Of a DNA stretch of 64,000 nt, positions 7,298-16,474 are shown piece after piece. The stretch is from Actinomycetes bacterium (GTDB taxonomy: Bacteria; Actinomycetota; Acidimicrobiia; Acidimicrobiales; Acidimicrobiaceae). The stretch spans positions 62,001 through 126,000 of the forward strand of contig JAKARV010000001.1 in NCBI GenBank assembly GCA_021819205.1. The letters run 5' to 3'. Numbering within the stretch: position 1 is the stretch's first letter; each line of letters begins with the position of its first letter. The translations under genes were made by a program, and so were the position numbers. Below the pieces are notes generated by a model. That model saw only the letters and a list, made by a program, of their open reading frames with translations. It was not told the origin of the DNA and ran no database searches.

Positions 7298-8869
7298 GTG
7301 GCCAAAGTGCCGGAGTGGCGGCGGATTTCGCTGGAGAAGGTGCTGCTCTATGCGGCTGCAGCTGGATCGGCGATCGAGGCGGCAACCCTGATCTGGTATG
7401 AGTTGCTACGCTTTGGCCACTTCGATCTCGGTATCGACTACGCCATTTTCAATCAGGGAACCTACTTGATATCCCGGGGCTTGCTCTACCCCTTCAACAC
7501 CGTCTACAACGACTACTTCCTCAAGGACTCCTTTGGCCTCCTCTCCTGGCTCCTGGCGCTGCCGAGGCTGCTCTTTCCCTCGGGGGCGACGCTCCTCGTC
7601 GAGCAGGCGCTCGCGATCGCAGCGACGGTCTTCTTCCTGGTCTGGATCGCCATCGAGCAGAGCCGGCGCCTCAGCCCGGTTTTTCGTGTGGGCGTGGTCG
7701 GCACTACCGCTCTTTTTGCCTTCGCCAACCCTTGGGCACTTGAAGCCGACTCCTTCGACGTCCACCTCGAACCCTTTGCGGCGCTTGGCCTGGTGGTGGC
7801 GGTCTGGGCCCTACTGGCTGGCCGGCGCCGCTGGGCGGTGGCCGGGGTAGCGGTGGCCCTCCTCTCCGGTTCGGCCCTCATCGTCACCGCTCTCGGGCTC
7901 GGCCTCGGGCTCCTTTTCATGCCCAGACTGAGGAGGGAGGGGATCTGGATCGCGGGTGCTTCCTTGGTGATGCTCCTTGCCGATGAGATCCTTCGCGCTC
8001 ACCAGGGTTTTTCGATCGCCACTAGTTACGGGTACCTCGCCGAAGGCACTTCGGCAAACCCGTCGATACTCGCGATACTGGAGGGAGCGGTCCTGCGCCC
8101 ATCGCTTCCGATTGCGGCCATCGTCAAGCAGTGGCTGCCGATCACCCGGATCCTTGGCTATGGGGGGTTGCTCGGACTGCTTTTTCCGCCGACCCTGTTC
8201 GCGACCGTGCTGACTTTGCCGATGAATGCTCTGGCTCAAGGCGGAGAGTTCATCAGTCTTACGCAGGGATTTCAGAACTGGCCGGAGGTCGCGCTGCTCC
8301 TCGCTGGCTCCGCGGTAGTTGCGCCCGAGCTTCTTTTGCGATTAGCCGGTGGTTGGCGGACCGTGGTCGCCGTCGCCGGCGCCGCGCTGGCGGCAGCGAC
8401 CGGTGCCGGAATGCTCCTTTTTGACGCTACGGTACCGTTTGCCTGGATTCCCACGCCGGGTGTGGCGTGGGCCCCGCTTGCCAGGACGAAGGCCGCCACC
8501 CCTCCATCGGCCGAAGTGGCGGCCACCATCAACGTAATTTCGAGGTTTTCGGCGCGGCGTGATATTTTTCCCGTGATCGGAGATCCAATCACGATCCCGG
8601 TATGCCGGCAGCAGGCGGTCGTCGTCGTCGAGGTCGGCGGCGGTTATGCGGCTATGACGCTTGCGCAAGTTCAGGCGGAGGCTCGGGGACTGCTGGCCGC
8701 TCGGGGCGCGCGGGTGCTCGCAAACGCTGGTGGCGTGGTCGCTGTCGACTTTGGCAATCTGCGCCCTGGCAGCCAAGTTATCGAGCTTCCCTCGGGCACC
8801 GTGGTGGGCGGCTCCGGCGCCGCGGCCATCGACGCCGCGCGCTGCGTCGGGACCGCAGCGGCCTCGTAG
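7298..8869 (+). CDS. DUF2079 family polytopic membrane protein
   Basis: A 523-residue integral membrane protein. The N-terminal part (FGHFDLGIDYAIFNQ, then HFDSFGLLSW-like and PFNTVYNDYF segments) matches the DUF2079 family, which is related to GT-C-type membrane glycosyltransferases; the acidic FDLG loop after the first helix resembles the catalytic loop of that fold. About ten hydrophobic segments precede a soluble C-terminal domain from about residue 405. GTG 7298 is preferred over GTG 7235 because GGGGAGGGG lies just upstream and the extra residues look non-conserved. No function is known; a lipid-linked sugar transferase is a family-based guess. Confidence 0.7.
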   Translation: MAKVPEWRRISLEKVLLYAAAAGSAIEAATLIWYELLRFGHFDLGIDYAIFNQGTYLISRGLLYPFNTVYNDYFLKDSFGLLSWLLALPRLLFPSGATLLVEQALAIAATVFFLVWIAIEQSRRLSPVFRVGVVGTTALFAFANPWALEADSFDVHLEPFAALGLVVAVWALLAGRRRWAVAGVAVALLSGSALIVTALGLGLGLLFMPRLRREGIWIAGASLVMLLADEILRAHQGFSIATSYGYLAEGTSANPSILAILEGAVLRPSLPIAAIVKQWLPITRILGYGGLLGLLFPPTLFATVLTLPMNALAQGGEFISLTQGFQNWPEVALLLAGSAVVAPELLLRLAGGWRTVVAVAGAALAAATGAGMLLFDATVPFAWIPTPGVAWAPLARTKAATPPSAEVAATINVISRFSARRDIFPVIGDPITIPVCRQQAVVVVEVGGGYAAMTLAQVQAEARGLLAARGARVLANAGGVVAVDFGNLRPGSQVIELPSGTVVGGSGAAAIDAARCVGTAAAS

Positions 8870-8881
8870 CCCTTTGGCAAT

Positions 8882-8910
8882 TTTGGAGCGGCTCCCGTTT
8901 CCACTAGAAT
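8882..8910 (+). promoter_or_regulatory. Probable leaderless promoter for the PHP-family gene
   Basis: TAGAAT (8905-8910) lies 17 bases after TTTGGA (8882-8887), and the GTG start codon at 8917 is six bases after the -10 hexamer. Transcription would start at or next to the start codon. No Shine-Dalgarno sequence precedes the GTG, which fits a leaderless mRNA, common in actinobacteria. Two other genes in the window show the same six-base spacing. Confidence 0.5.
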
Positions 8911-8916
8911 CTGGTC

Positions 8917-9783
8917 GTGATCGACTACCACCTCCACCTCTGGTCGCACTCGAAGCCGAGCACTGAGGCCACCATCGAGCAACTGGCAGCGTACTGCGAG
9001 AAGGCTTCCGCAAGCGGGGTCGCCGAGATCGCGATAACCGAGCACTTCTACCGGTTCCGGCAGGCTTCCAAGCTGCTCAAGGGGTTCTTCCGCCGCTACG
9101 AGGAGTCCCCGGTCCGGAGCCTGATGGAGGAGTACTGGGAGCGCAACTCCACGGCCGATCTCGACCAGTATGTTGAGGTCGGTCTCGCGGCCAAGCGGGC
9201 CGGGCTCCCGATCGTCCTCGGACTGGAAGTCGACTACTACGAAGGCGAGATGTCTCGCGTCAGCGATCTCCTCTCCGACTACCCCTTCGACGTCCTCTTG
9301 GGGTCGATCCACTGGGTCGAGGCTTGGCCCTTCGACCACGTGGACGACCCGGTGGTGATGGCCGAGTGGGAGCGAATCGGGGTTGAGCCGGCGTGGCGGG
9401 CGTACACCCGGGCACTGGAGGAACTGGCGGCTACCGAGGCCGTCGACGTTCTTGCCCACCCCGATCTGGTCAAGGTGGCCGGCCACCGGCCTGCCGTACC
9501 GGAGGAGTACTACGATCGGATGGCGGAGGCGGCGGCGTCGCACGCGATGACCGCCGAGGTCTCCTCGGCGGGCCTGCGCAAGCCGGTAAGCGAGATCTAC
9601 CCAGCTTCCTATCTGCTTGCCCGTTTCCGGGCGTTGGGTGTCGGGGTCACCACGGCCTCGGACGCACACGGGTTGGGAGACGTTGCCGACCGGACCAGCG
9701 AGCTTTTGCAGGCGCTGAAGGTGGCGGGGTACGGCGAGTTGACCCGCTTTGCCGGGCGGCGGCCGAGGGGAATGGCGCTGTAG
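8917..9783 (+). CDS. PHP-domain phosphoesterase, histidinol-phosphatase-like
   Basis: A 288-residue metal-dependent phosphoesterase of the PHP superfamily. The four metal-binding motifs are visible: DYHLHLW (His5, His7), ITEHFY, a GSIHWVE histidine, LAHPDLVK and the final SDAHGLGDV. This layout is closest to HisK-type histidinol phosphate phosphatases, but other PHP enzymes share it and no histidine-biosynthesis gene is nearby, so the substrate is open. It starts with a GTG behind a probable leaderless promoter, and the sensor kinase gene follows six bases after its stop, so the two are probably cotranscribed. Confidence 0.75.
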   Translation: MIDYHLHLWSHSKPSTEATIEQLAAYCEKASASGVAEIAITEHFYRFRQASKLLKGFFRRYEESPVRSLMEEYWERNSTADLDQYVEVGLAAKRAGLPIVLGLEVDYYEGEMSRVSDLLSDYPFDVLLGSIHWVEAWPFDHVDDPVVMAEWERIGVEPAWRAYTRALEELAATEAVDVLAHPDLVKVAGHRPAVPEEYYDRMAEAAASHAMTAEVSSAGLRKPVSEIYPASYLLARFRALGVGVTTASDAHGLGDVADRTSELLQALKVAGYGELTRFAGRRPRGMAL

Positions 9784-9789
9784 GCGAAG

Positions 9790-11217
9790 ATGCTCGAGCG
9801 GGTTGACGAGAGCCTGACCGCGAACCAGCGGTCGTATCTAGCGGAACTCCTCCGGTTCTGGGGGTTCCTGGCCGACTTGGGCTTCTCCGACCTCACCATC
9901 GCTCTGCTGGTGAAAGGGCAGTCGAGACTGGGGTACGTCATCGTTGCCCAAGTTCGCCCTGCGACCGCCCAGACGGTTCACCCTGGGGATCTTATCGGCA
10001 TGAACTTCGACCTTGATGCCGGATCCCCGGTGGGCCAGTGCCTGCTCGATGGCGTGGTGACCACCGGCGACCGGGTCGACCCGCGTTCGGGAAGGCCGAT
10101 GCGCTCTTGGTTCATCCCCCTCGCGGTAGATGGCGAGGTCTTTGCGGTGCTGATCAGGGACCAGCTGCGGGAACAGCAGCGGAATCCGGGCGAGCTGGAG
10201 ACCATGTACATGTCGCTTTTCGGCCGCTTCACCCAGATGATAGTTGAAGGCAGGTTCCCCTATCCTCCCGGCGAGGTTGAGGAGGCCCCAAGGGTTGGGG
10301 ATGGCGTCTGCGTGCTCGACGCCGATGAGCGGATCAGCTTTCTCTCTCCCAACGCTCTCAGCGCGCTGCATCGCCTGGGCTGTAATGAAGCGAGGCCGGG
10401 CGAGGAACTCGCCAAGGTCGGGCTGCGTATCCAAGCCCCGTCCCGCGCCCGGGCGCTCTGCGCTCCAGTCCTGGAGGAGGTGGAGCGGGTCCGCGGCGTG
10501 ACCGTTACCTTTTACTGTCTCCCCATCTTTGTCGGGGATGCGCTCACCGGGTACGTACTCCTTCTCCGAGACGTAACTGACATCCGGCAACGGGACCGGT
10601 TGCTGGCGTCAAAGGACGCAACCATCCGCGAAGTGCACCACCGGGTCAAGAATAACCTCCAGACGATCTCGTCGCTTCTGCGGCTCCAGGGGAGGCGGCT
10701 CTCCAACGCCGATGCCAAGGACGCCCTGAACGAGGCGGAGCGGCGGATCCGGTCGATCGCTTTGGTCCACGAATTTCTCTCCCGGGACATCTCCGAGCAG
10801 GTGGAGATAGACGAGATCGTCGGTACCCTGGTCAGGCTGGCCGAAGAGTCGAATCTTCCCGGACGGGACCTGGTAATTGCCGTGGAGGGGAAGGCCGGGC
10901 GGATGGACGCGGCGAATGTGACTCCACTCGCCATCGTTATCGCCGAGTTGCTCCAGAACTCGCTGGAACACGGGTATGGATCGGAGTCGAAGCGGCTCGC
11001 GGTGACCGTGGCGTTTGAGCGTCATGCCGGCGAGTTGTCGCTGGAGATCATGGACGACGGAGTTGGATTTCCGGAGGATCTCTCCGCCGCCAGCGCCGCA
11101 TCCCTTGGCTTGGCGATCGTCAGGGACCTGGTTACCAGCCAGCTCGACGGCCGGATCGCCTTCGGGGCGGCTCCGGGAGGTGGCGCTTCGGTGCGGATAC
11201 GCATCCCGGCTGGGTAA
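9790..11217 (+). CDS. pdtaS: Sensor histidine kinase, PdtaS-like (HisKA_2)
   Basis: A 475-residue soluble sensor kinase with no membrane segment. Residues about 10-150 resemble the N-terminal GAF-like domain of PdtaS, then a PAS-like domain (about 160-265). The phosphoacceptor motif REVHHRVKNNLQTISSLLRLQ (His283/His284) belongs to the HisKA_2 class, and the ATPase domain has N (ELLQNSLEHGYG) and G (DDGVGFP) boxes. In mycobacteria PdtaS phosphorylates the ANTAR-type antiterminator PdtaR, but no response regulator gene lies in this window, so the partner must be encoded elsewhere. The gene is six bases behind a PHP phosphoesterase. Confidence 0.82.
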   Translation: MLERVDESLTANQRSYLAELLRFWGFLADLGFSDLTIALLVKGQSRLGYVIVAQVRPATAQTVHPGDLIGMNFDLDAGSPVGQCLLDGVVTTGDRVDPRSGRPMRSWFIPLAVDGEVFAVLIRDQLREQQRNPGELETMYMSLFGRFTQMIVEGRFPYPPGEVEEAPRVGDGVCVLDADERISFLSPNALSALHRLGCNEARPGEELAKVGLRIQAPSRARALCAPVLEEVERVRGVTVTFYCLPIFVGDALTGYVLLLRDVTDIRQRDRLLASKDATIREVHHRVKNNLQTISSLLRLQGRRLSNADAKDALNEAERRIRSIALVHEFLSRDISEQVEIDEIVGTLVRLAEESNLPGRDLVIAVEGKAGRMDAANVTPLAIVIAELLQNSLEHGYGSESKRLAVTVAFERHAGELSLEIMDDGVGFPEDLSAASAASLGLAIVRDLVTSQLDGRIAFGAAPGGGASVRIRIPAG

Positions 11218-11288
11218 GCGCTCTGACCTCCGTCGGATCCGGCGGTCGTCTAGGCTCAGAGGCGGAAGTGTTGAGGAGGTAGTCACCA

Positions 11289-12047
11289 GTGAAGATCGCG
11301 GCGTTCGTGAAGCAGATCCCCGATCAGGCCGCCCCGCAGGCGTTGGATCCGGACAGCTTCAGGTTGGTTCGGTCGGGAAAAATGATCATCGACGACTCCG
11401 ACTCCTACGGGGTGGAGGTGTCGCTCCAACTTGCCGAGAAGCTGGGGGCGGAGGTCGTCGTGGTGTCGATGGCGCCGGGCCAGGAGACCTCCGGCGTGAG
11501 GACGGCGTTGGCGATGGGAGCCGCAAGCGCCATAGTGGTGAGTGACGATCAGCTGGCCGGCGCCGATGCGTTGCTGACTGCTAGGGTGCTGGCACAAGCG
11601 GTATCCCGGACTGGTGCCGACCTTGTGGTGGCGGCAACGGAGTCTACCGACGGCTACACCGGAACGGTTCCGGCGCAGGTGGCCGCGCTCCTCGGGTGGC
11701 CGGCGCTTACCTTTGCCAAAGAGCTGGAGGTGGACGGCAGCACGGTCCGGATCAAGCGGCAGACCGAGGATGGCTTTGACGAGGTCGAGGCTGAGCTGCC
11801 TGCGGTAGTGAGCGTTACTGCCGGCTCGGTGGTGCCGCGCTACCCCTCCTTTAAAGGGATCATGGGGGCAAAAAGCAAGCCGGTGGAGCTGCTCTCCTTA
11901 GCTGACCTCGGGGTTGCTGCTGAAGTTGGCGAACGGGTTCTTGGGGTCCGCGACGCGGAGGCCAGGGCGGCAGGAGAGGTGTTCGAGGACGATGGAACCG
12001 CTGAGGAGCGGATAGTCGCCTTCCTCGATGAGATCAAGGTACTTTAA
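11289..12047 (+). CDS. etfB: Electron transfer flavoprotein beta subunit
   Basis: A 252-residue ETF beta subunit, which with EtfA accepts electrons from acyl-CoA and related dehydrogenases and passes them to ETF-quinone oxidoreductase. The N-terminus MKIAAFVKQIPD, the AMP-binding region near DLVVAATESTDGYTGTVPAQVA and the VVPRYPSFKGIMGAKSKP block, containing the conserved R-Y-x-x-x-x-x-I-M-x-A-K-x-K/R-P, are diagnostic. A GAGGAGG ribosome-binding site precedes the start, and etfA follows after nine bases. A TAGGCT hexamer at 11251-11256 may be the -10 element. A thiolase gene lies 5 kb downstream, but no acyl-CoA dehydrogenase is in the window. Confidence 0.93.
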   Translation: MKIAAFVKQIPDQAAPQALDPDSFRLVRSGKMIIDDSDSYGVEVSLQLAEKLGAEVVVVSMAPGQETSGVRTALAMGAASAIVVSDDQLAGADALLTARVLAQAVSRTGADLVVAATESTDGYTGTVPAQVAALLGWPALTFAKELEVDGSTVRIKRQTEDGFDEVEAELPAVVSVTAGSVVPRYPSFKGIMGAKSKPVELLSLADLGVAAEVGERVLGVRDAEARAAGEVFEDDGTAEERIVAFLDEIKVL

Positions 12048-12056
12048 GGAGGGCGA

Positions 12057-13028
12057 GTGGCTGGTTCGGTCTGGATCATTTGCGAGACCAAGGGGGATGC
12101 CGTGGCACCGCTGGCATTCGAGCTGGCAGCGGCGGCCCGCCTCATTGGGGAACCGGTAGTCGCCGTCGGGTGTGGCGCCGCTTTTACCCGGGCTGCGGGG
12201 GAGTTTGGCGCGCATGGAGTGGCGACCCTTGTCGAGGTCGCCGGGTGCGAGGGCCATCTTCAGGGCGGCGTGATTGCGGCCGCTGCAGTGGAGGCGATCA
12301 AAGAGTTGGGGGCGCCCTCGGCAATCTTGGCCGGACATACGTATACCGGACGGGATGCCCTTGCCCATCTCTCTGCGCTGCTCTTTGCCCCGGTTCTTGG
12401 AAACGTGGTGAACGTTGCCCTCGAAGGGGACTCGATAGTCGTCGAGAACGTGATTTTCGGTGGCGAGCGGGTCGTCTCCACCACAGTTGATCCCGGAAAG
12501 ATCGCCCTCGTCGGAGTGCGGGCGAAGAGCTTTGCGCCGGACTTGGTGGCAGCTCCGGCCACTCCCGGAATCCTGACGGTTGCTGCTCCGCCGGAGACGC
12601 CCGCCCTGAGGAGCCGAGTGGTATCCAGCCAGTCGGAGGAGCGTACCGGTCCGAAGCTTGACGAGGCGGCGGTGGTGGTGGCTGGCGGGCGCGGCCTTGG
12701 CGCTCCGGAAAACTACGCATCGATCGAGGAGTTGGCGCAACTGCTTAACGGGGCGCCCGGTGCCAGCCGTGCCATTGTGGATGCGGGCTGGGTTCCATAC
12801 GCCTATCAAGTCGGCCAGACCGGCAAGACGGTCAAGCCAAACGTTTATATCGCGGTTGGCATCTCTGGAGCAACCCAGCACATGGTGGGCATGAAGGGGT
12901 CGAAGTCGATCATCGCCATCAACAAGGACAAAGAGGCTCCCATCTTCCGGATCGCCGACCTTGGAGTGGTTGGCGACGCCCAGAAGATCCTCCCAAGGTT
13001 GATCGACGCGATCAAGAGGCGAGGCTAA
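12057..13028 (+). CDS. etfA: Electron transfer flavoprotein alpha subunit
   Basis: A 323-residue ETF alpha subunit. The N-terminal domain (about 1-190) is followed by the FAD-binding domain with [10 protein letters not shown], the [21 protein letters not shown] block and [19 protein letters not shown]; these are the conserved flavin-contact segments. The GTG start at 12057 is preceded by AAGGAGG. It ends convergently with bluB, and both stop codons sit in the two arms of one palindrome. Confidence 0.93.
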   Translation: MAGSVWIICETKGDAVAPLAFELAAAARLIGEPVVAVGCGAAFTRAAGEFGAHGVATLVEVAGCEGHLQGGVIAAAAVEAIKELGAPSAILAGHTYTGRDALAHLSALLFAPVLGNVVNVALEGDSIVVENVIFGGERVVSTTVDPGKIALVGVRAKSFAPDLVAAPATPGILTVAAPPETPALRSRVVSSQSEERTGPKLDEAAVVVAGGRGLGAPENYASIEELAQLLNGAPGASRAIVDAGWVPYAYQVGQTGKTVKPNVYIAVGISGATQHMVGMKGSKSIIAINKDKEAPIFRIADLGVVGDAQKILPRLIDAIKRRG

Positions 13029-13043
13029 CGCCGGGTCGCGTTA
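13026..13043. terminator. Palindrome containing both convergent stop codons of etfA and bluB
   Basis: TAACGC (13026-13031) and GCGTTA (13038-13043) form a perfect 6-bp inverted repeat around a six-base loop, flanked by two further possible G-C pairs. The left arm begins with the etfA stop TAA and the right arm ends with the bluB stop read on the other strand. It could terminate transcription from both sides, though there is no T-run. Confidence 0.45.
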
Positions 13044-13703
13044 ACCGGTCACTGCCAGCTTTGAGACGCCGGCCTCCTGTCCGTAGCGGTCGTGGTAAAC
13101 GTGCTCGGCCAGCGGGGAGCGCGATCTCCAATGGAGCCGTTCCAGGTCTGGAATCGCCTCAAAGTGGCTGACTGGGCCGACGCAGAGCCACGCGACTGGC
13201 CGGAGCCGCTCAGGGAGCGCTATTAGCTCGGCAAGGTGCTCCTCCCGGTAGAAGGAGACCCAACCGACGCCGATGTTCTCGACGGTGGCGGCAAGCCAGA
13301 GGTTCTCGATCGCAAGGCAGACGGAGTAGAGTCCAGCATCCGGAATTGAGTGGCGGCCGAGGACCGATGGAGCGCCACGATCGGGGTCATAGCTGACGAC
13401 GATGCCGTAGGTTGCCTCGAGAATGCCCTCGATCTTGATATTGCTGAAAGTCTGCCGGCGCTCTTCGGTGAGGGTCGCATCGTAGGCGGCGCGCTCCGCC
13501 ATCACGTGGTCGTGAAAATCCTTTTTGATACCTGGCGAGTCGATGATTACAAAGCTCCATGGCTGGGACATTCCGACGCTGGGAGCGGCGTGGGCGGCGG
13601 CAAGGATCCGGCCCAGCTTGCCGGGGTCGAGCGGCTCGCCGGTGAACTGTCCGCGCACGTCCCTTCGAGTGCCTATGAGCCGGTAGAAGGGCTCGGGATC
13701 CAT
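13041..13703 (-). CDS. bluB: 5,6-Dimethylbenzimidazole synthase, BluB
   Basis: A 220-residue nitroreductase-fold enzyme. BluB destroys reduced FMN with oxygen to make 5,6-dimethylbenzimidazole, the lower ligand of vitamin B12. Supporting segments are RRDVRGQF near residue 13 (the aspartate is the catalytic residue of the family), PSVGMSQPWSFVII, GVGWVSFYREEHL and WLCVGPVSHF. The ATG at 13703 has GAGGGGG upstream. No other cobalamin gene is nearby, and it is convergent with etfA. A general nitroreductase is the alternative, but the PSVGxSQPW and WVSF blocks favour BluB. Confidence 0.87.
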   Translation of the reverse strand: MDPEPFYRLIGTRRDVRGQFTGEPLDPGKLGRILAAAHAAPSVGMSQPWSFVIIDSPGIKKDFHDHVMAERAAYDATLTEERRQTFSNIKIEGILEATYGIVVSYDPDRGAPSVLGRHSIPDAGLYSVCLAIENLWLAATVENIGVGWVSFYREEHLAELIALPERLRPVAWLCVGPVSHFEAIPDLERLHWRSRSPLAEHVYHDRYGQEAGVSKLAVTG

Positions 13704-13783
13704 GTTTCCCCCTCACTTTTGAACCTCCGGTAAGGCTACTAGGCTGGGCGCAAGGCGGCAATCGAGGAGAGGCTCTTACCTTG

Positions 13784-15640
13784 ATGGGAATGCGAAACTT
13801 CAGGGCGATGGCGAAGGAGCCGGTCACCCTCGACGAGATCGATCGGCGGACGCTGAAGCGGTCCTGGCGGGTGGCGCAGGAGTTCCGCCTTCGGATTGTC
13901 GTATACCTGGCGCTGCTCCTGCTGGCGGCGCTGGTCGGATCGCTTACCCCTCTTGTCCTCAAAAACGTGATCAACCTGGCAATCCCTCGTCGGTCGATCT
14001 CTCTGCTGCTGGTCTACACGGCGGAGATTGCGCTCCTTACGTTCGGTGGAAGCGCCCTCGGGATTCTCAACCGCTATTTGAACTCGGTGATCGGGGAGGG
14101 GATCATCTTCCGGCTGCGCACCCAACTTTTCGAGCACCTTCAGCGGCTTTCCCTTACCTTTTTCACCAATAGCCAAACAGGAGCTATCCTCTCGCGGCTC
14201 AACAGCGACGTCGTCAGCTCGCAGCAGGTGGTTGGGACGCTCGGTTCGGTGGTGTCTGACCTCGCTACGTTGGTCTTCACGCTCTTTTTCATGCTCCAGC
14301 TGTCAGCTCCGGTCACCGGGCTTGCGCTGCTGGTGGTACCGGCCATTTTGCTGATCGACCGCCTGCTCGGAAAGCGGCTGGCGCGGTACGCGCGTGCACA
14401 GATGCAGACCAACGCGGTGATGGCCGCGTTCGAGCAGGAGCGGTTCAACGTCTCCGGGTCGCTCCTGGTTTCGCTTTTCGGGGATCGCGTGGCGGAGTCG
14501 GCGGACTTCTCTTCAAAGGCTGCCGCGGTGCGGGACGCCGGAATCCGATTTGCCCTATTCGGGCGTCTCTACTTCACTTCGCTCTCGGTTCTTGGTGGGG
14601 TGGGGACCGTTGCCGTCTACGCCATCGGTGGCGATCAGGCAATCCATGGGGCGCTTTCGATCGGGGCGTTGGTAGCGCTGGCGGCCTACATCACCCAGCT
14701 TTTTGCCCCGCTAACCGACCTCTCAACCGCGCGGGTCAACCTGCTCCAGGCGCTGGTCAGCTTCGATCGGGTTTTCGAGGTGCTCGATGTCGAGCCCGAT
14801 GTCCGCTCGCCCAGCGATCCGGTCCCGCTACTGAACCCGGTGGGCGCGATAACGTTCGAGGGCGTCTACTTCCGGTATACCAGCGGAGCGCCGCTGGCAA
14901 GCCTGGCGATGGAGGGTTCGGCACCGAGCGCCCCCGAGCGGGACTGGGCTCTTGAGGGGATCGATTTGAAGATTGAGCCGGGCCAAACGGTTGCGCTGGT
15001 GGGACCGTCCGGCGCGGGAAAGACCACGGTCACTACCCTGATGACCCGGCTTTACGATCCGGAGCGGGGACGGATCCTTTTTGATGGAATCGACCTCCGC
15101 AGGCTGGACATTGACGCTCTGCGCAGGTCGATCGGAGTGGTGACCCAGGATCCGTTCCTTTTCCACGACACGGTACGGGCGAATCTCCTCTATGCACGGC
15201 CGGCGGCAACCGATGCGCAGCTGGAGAGGGCGATCGAGGCGAGCCAGCTTGCCGAGATGGTGGAGCGGCTTCCCCAGGGGATCGATACGGTGGTGGGTGA
15301 GCGGGGTTACCGGCTGTCAGGTGGCGAGAAACAGCGGCTTTCGATAGCTCGTGTATTGATCAAAGACCCCAGGGTCGTCATTCTCGACGAAGCTACGTCC
15401 AGCCTTGACGCCACTAACGAAGCCCTGATCCAGCTGGCGATCTCGGAGACGTTGTCCGCACGGACTTCGGTGGTCATCGCCCACCGGCTATCGACCATCC
15501 TTGGCGCCGACACGATCGTGGTAATGAACCGGGGACAGGTGGTAGAGGTGGGTTCGCATCGCGAACTTTTGGAGGCGGGTGGCCTTTATGCCGAGCTTTT
15601 CCATAACCAGTTTGTCGAGGTGATGGGCGGCGAAGGGTAG
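13784..15640 (+). CDS. ABC exporter, fused membrane and ATP-binding domains
   Basis: A 618-residue half-transporter with six predicted membrane helices (about 40-310) and a C-terminal nucleotide-binding domain: Walker A GPSGAGKTT (near 407), signature LSGGEKQR (near 511), Walker B VVILDEATSSLD (near 531) and an H-loop IAHRLST. An insertion of about 25 residues, rich in Ala, Ser and Pro, sits between the FRYTS strand and the WALEGI strand just before the Walker A. The ATG at 13784 is preceded by GAGGAGAGG; the TTG one codon earlier and ATG 13790 are alternatives. It is the lone half of a homodimeric or heterodimeric exporter; substrate unknown. Confidence 0.87.
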   Translation: MGMRNFRAMAKEPVTLDEIDRRTLKRSWRVAQEFRLRIVVYLALLLLAALVGSLTPLVLKNVINLAIPRRSISLLLVYTAEIALLTFGGSALGILNRYLNSVIGEGIIFRLRTQLFEHLQRLSLTFFTNSQTGAILSRLNSDVVSSQQVVGTLGSVVSDLATLVFTLFFMLQLSAPVTGLALLVVPAILLIDRLLGKRLARYARAQMQTNAVMAAFEQERFNVSGSLLVSLFGDRVAESADFSSKAAAVRDAGIRFALFGRLYFTSLSVLGGVGTVAVYAIGGDQAIHGALSIGALVALAAYITQLFAPLTDLSTARVNLLQALVSFDRVFEVLDVEPDVRSPSDPVPLLNPVGAITFEGVYFRYTSGAPLASLAMEGSAPSAPERDWALEGIDLKIEPGQTVALVGPSGAGKTTVTTLMTRLYDPERGRILFDGIDLRRLDIDALRRSIGVVTQDPFLFHDTVRANLLYARPAATDAQLERAIEASQLAEMVERLPQGIDTVVGERGYRLSGGEKQRLSIARVLIKDPRVVILDEATSSLDATNEALIQLAISETLSARTSVVIAHRLSTILGADTIVVMNRGQVVEVGSHRELLEAGGLYAELFHNQFVEVMGGEG

Positions 15641-15651
15641 CGCTGCGCTGC

Positions 15652-16374
15652 TTAGCCCGTCTGTACCAGGTAGAAGAGCTCGGCGAAGAGGCCGTCCCCA
15701 AGCCCGGCGGCTCCCGCCGCCAGCGACAGCCATCCCTTCACAGCCTCTTTGGTCTGTGCGGGATCGGGGAGTTGGCTTTCGTGAGAGAGGATCGCGGCAA
15801 GCTTGGCGTCGATCTGCTCGGTCACGTCGACATAGTGGGTCGGTTCCGGGTATGCGCTCATGGCGACCTCGAGGACCGTGTGCGGCTCAAGCCCGCTCTC
15901 AAGCAGTTCAGGGTGGGCGAATGGATTACGGGCGTCGGGATAGACCGCCTGAAGCGACGCCTCTCCGGCGGCAAGGTGGTCGGGGTGGGAGGTTCCGATC
16001 CGGGTAAAGTTGCGAACCGGGGACTGGCACATGACCCGTTCGGGCTGGTACCTGCGGATCATTGCCGAAAGATCGCGGCGCAGATCCATGGAGACGGTGA
16101 GCGAACCGTCGTGGTAACCGAGAAACTCCACGGTCTCGACCCCCACGGCGCGTGCCGCTGCCAACTGCTCCGTTCGCCGGATTTTTGGGATCGCCGAGCG
16201 GTTGATCGATCGGTCGAAGCCGCCGGCGTCTCCGTCTGTGATTACGCAGTAGGCGACGGGAACGCCGAGAGAACGCCATAGTGCAACAGTGCCGGCGAGG
16301 CCGAAGTCGACATCATCAGGGTGGGCGGCGATGACCAGGGCCGATTTTGGCGGCTGCATGGGGATGAGTGACAA
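15652..16374 (-). CDS. PIG-L (LmbE) family zinc-dependent N-deacetylase
   Basis: A 240-residue deacetylase-fold protein. The zinc-binding motif AAHPDDVDFG is near residue 17 and the second metal-binding histidine pair is in TSHPDHLAAGE. Family members remove acetyl groups from amino sugars; in actinobacteria the best known are MshB (mycothiol synthesis) and Mca (mycothiol conjugate amidase), and this protein resembles the wider group without clear evidence for either. The start is TTG 16374, chosen because AGGAG lies six bases before it; the next ATG is 15 bases further in and has no such site. It is convergent with the ABC exporter gene. Confidence 0.8.
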   Translation of the reverse strand: MSLIPMQPPKSALVIAAHPDDVDFGLAGTVALWRSLGVPVAYCVITDGDAGGFDRSINRSAIPKIRRTEQLAAARAVGVETVEFLGYHDGSLTVSMDLRRDLSAMIRRYQPERVMCQSPVRNFTRIGTSHPDHLAAGEASLQAVYPDARNPFAHPELLESGLEPHTVLEVAMSAYPEPTHYVDVTEQIDAKLAAILSHESQLPDPAQTKEAVKGWLSLAAGAAGLGDGLFAELFYLVQTG

Positions 16375-16462
16375 TTGAAGCTCCTGTTTTCCAATGAATC
16401 CTAATCACCAAACCCTGTTGCTTAGGGCCGCCGCCTGCGTTCCGGGCCGGGACCATTGGAGC

Positions 16463-16468
16463 TAGCCT
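16463..16468 (+). promoter_or_regulatory. Probable leaderless -10 element for the peroxiredoxin gene
   Basis: TAGCCT at 16463-16468 is exactly six bases before the ATG at 16475. No Shine-Dalgarno-like sequence lies upstream of the ATG, so initiation on a leaderless mRNA is likely. No good -35 hexamer was seen. Confidence 0.4.
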
Positions 16469-16474
16469 GGGTTG

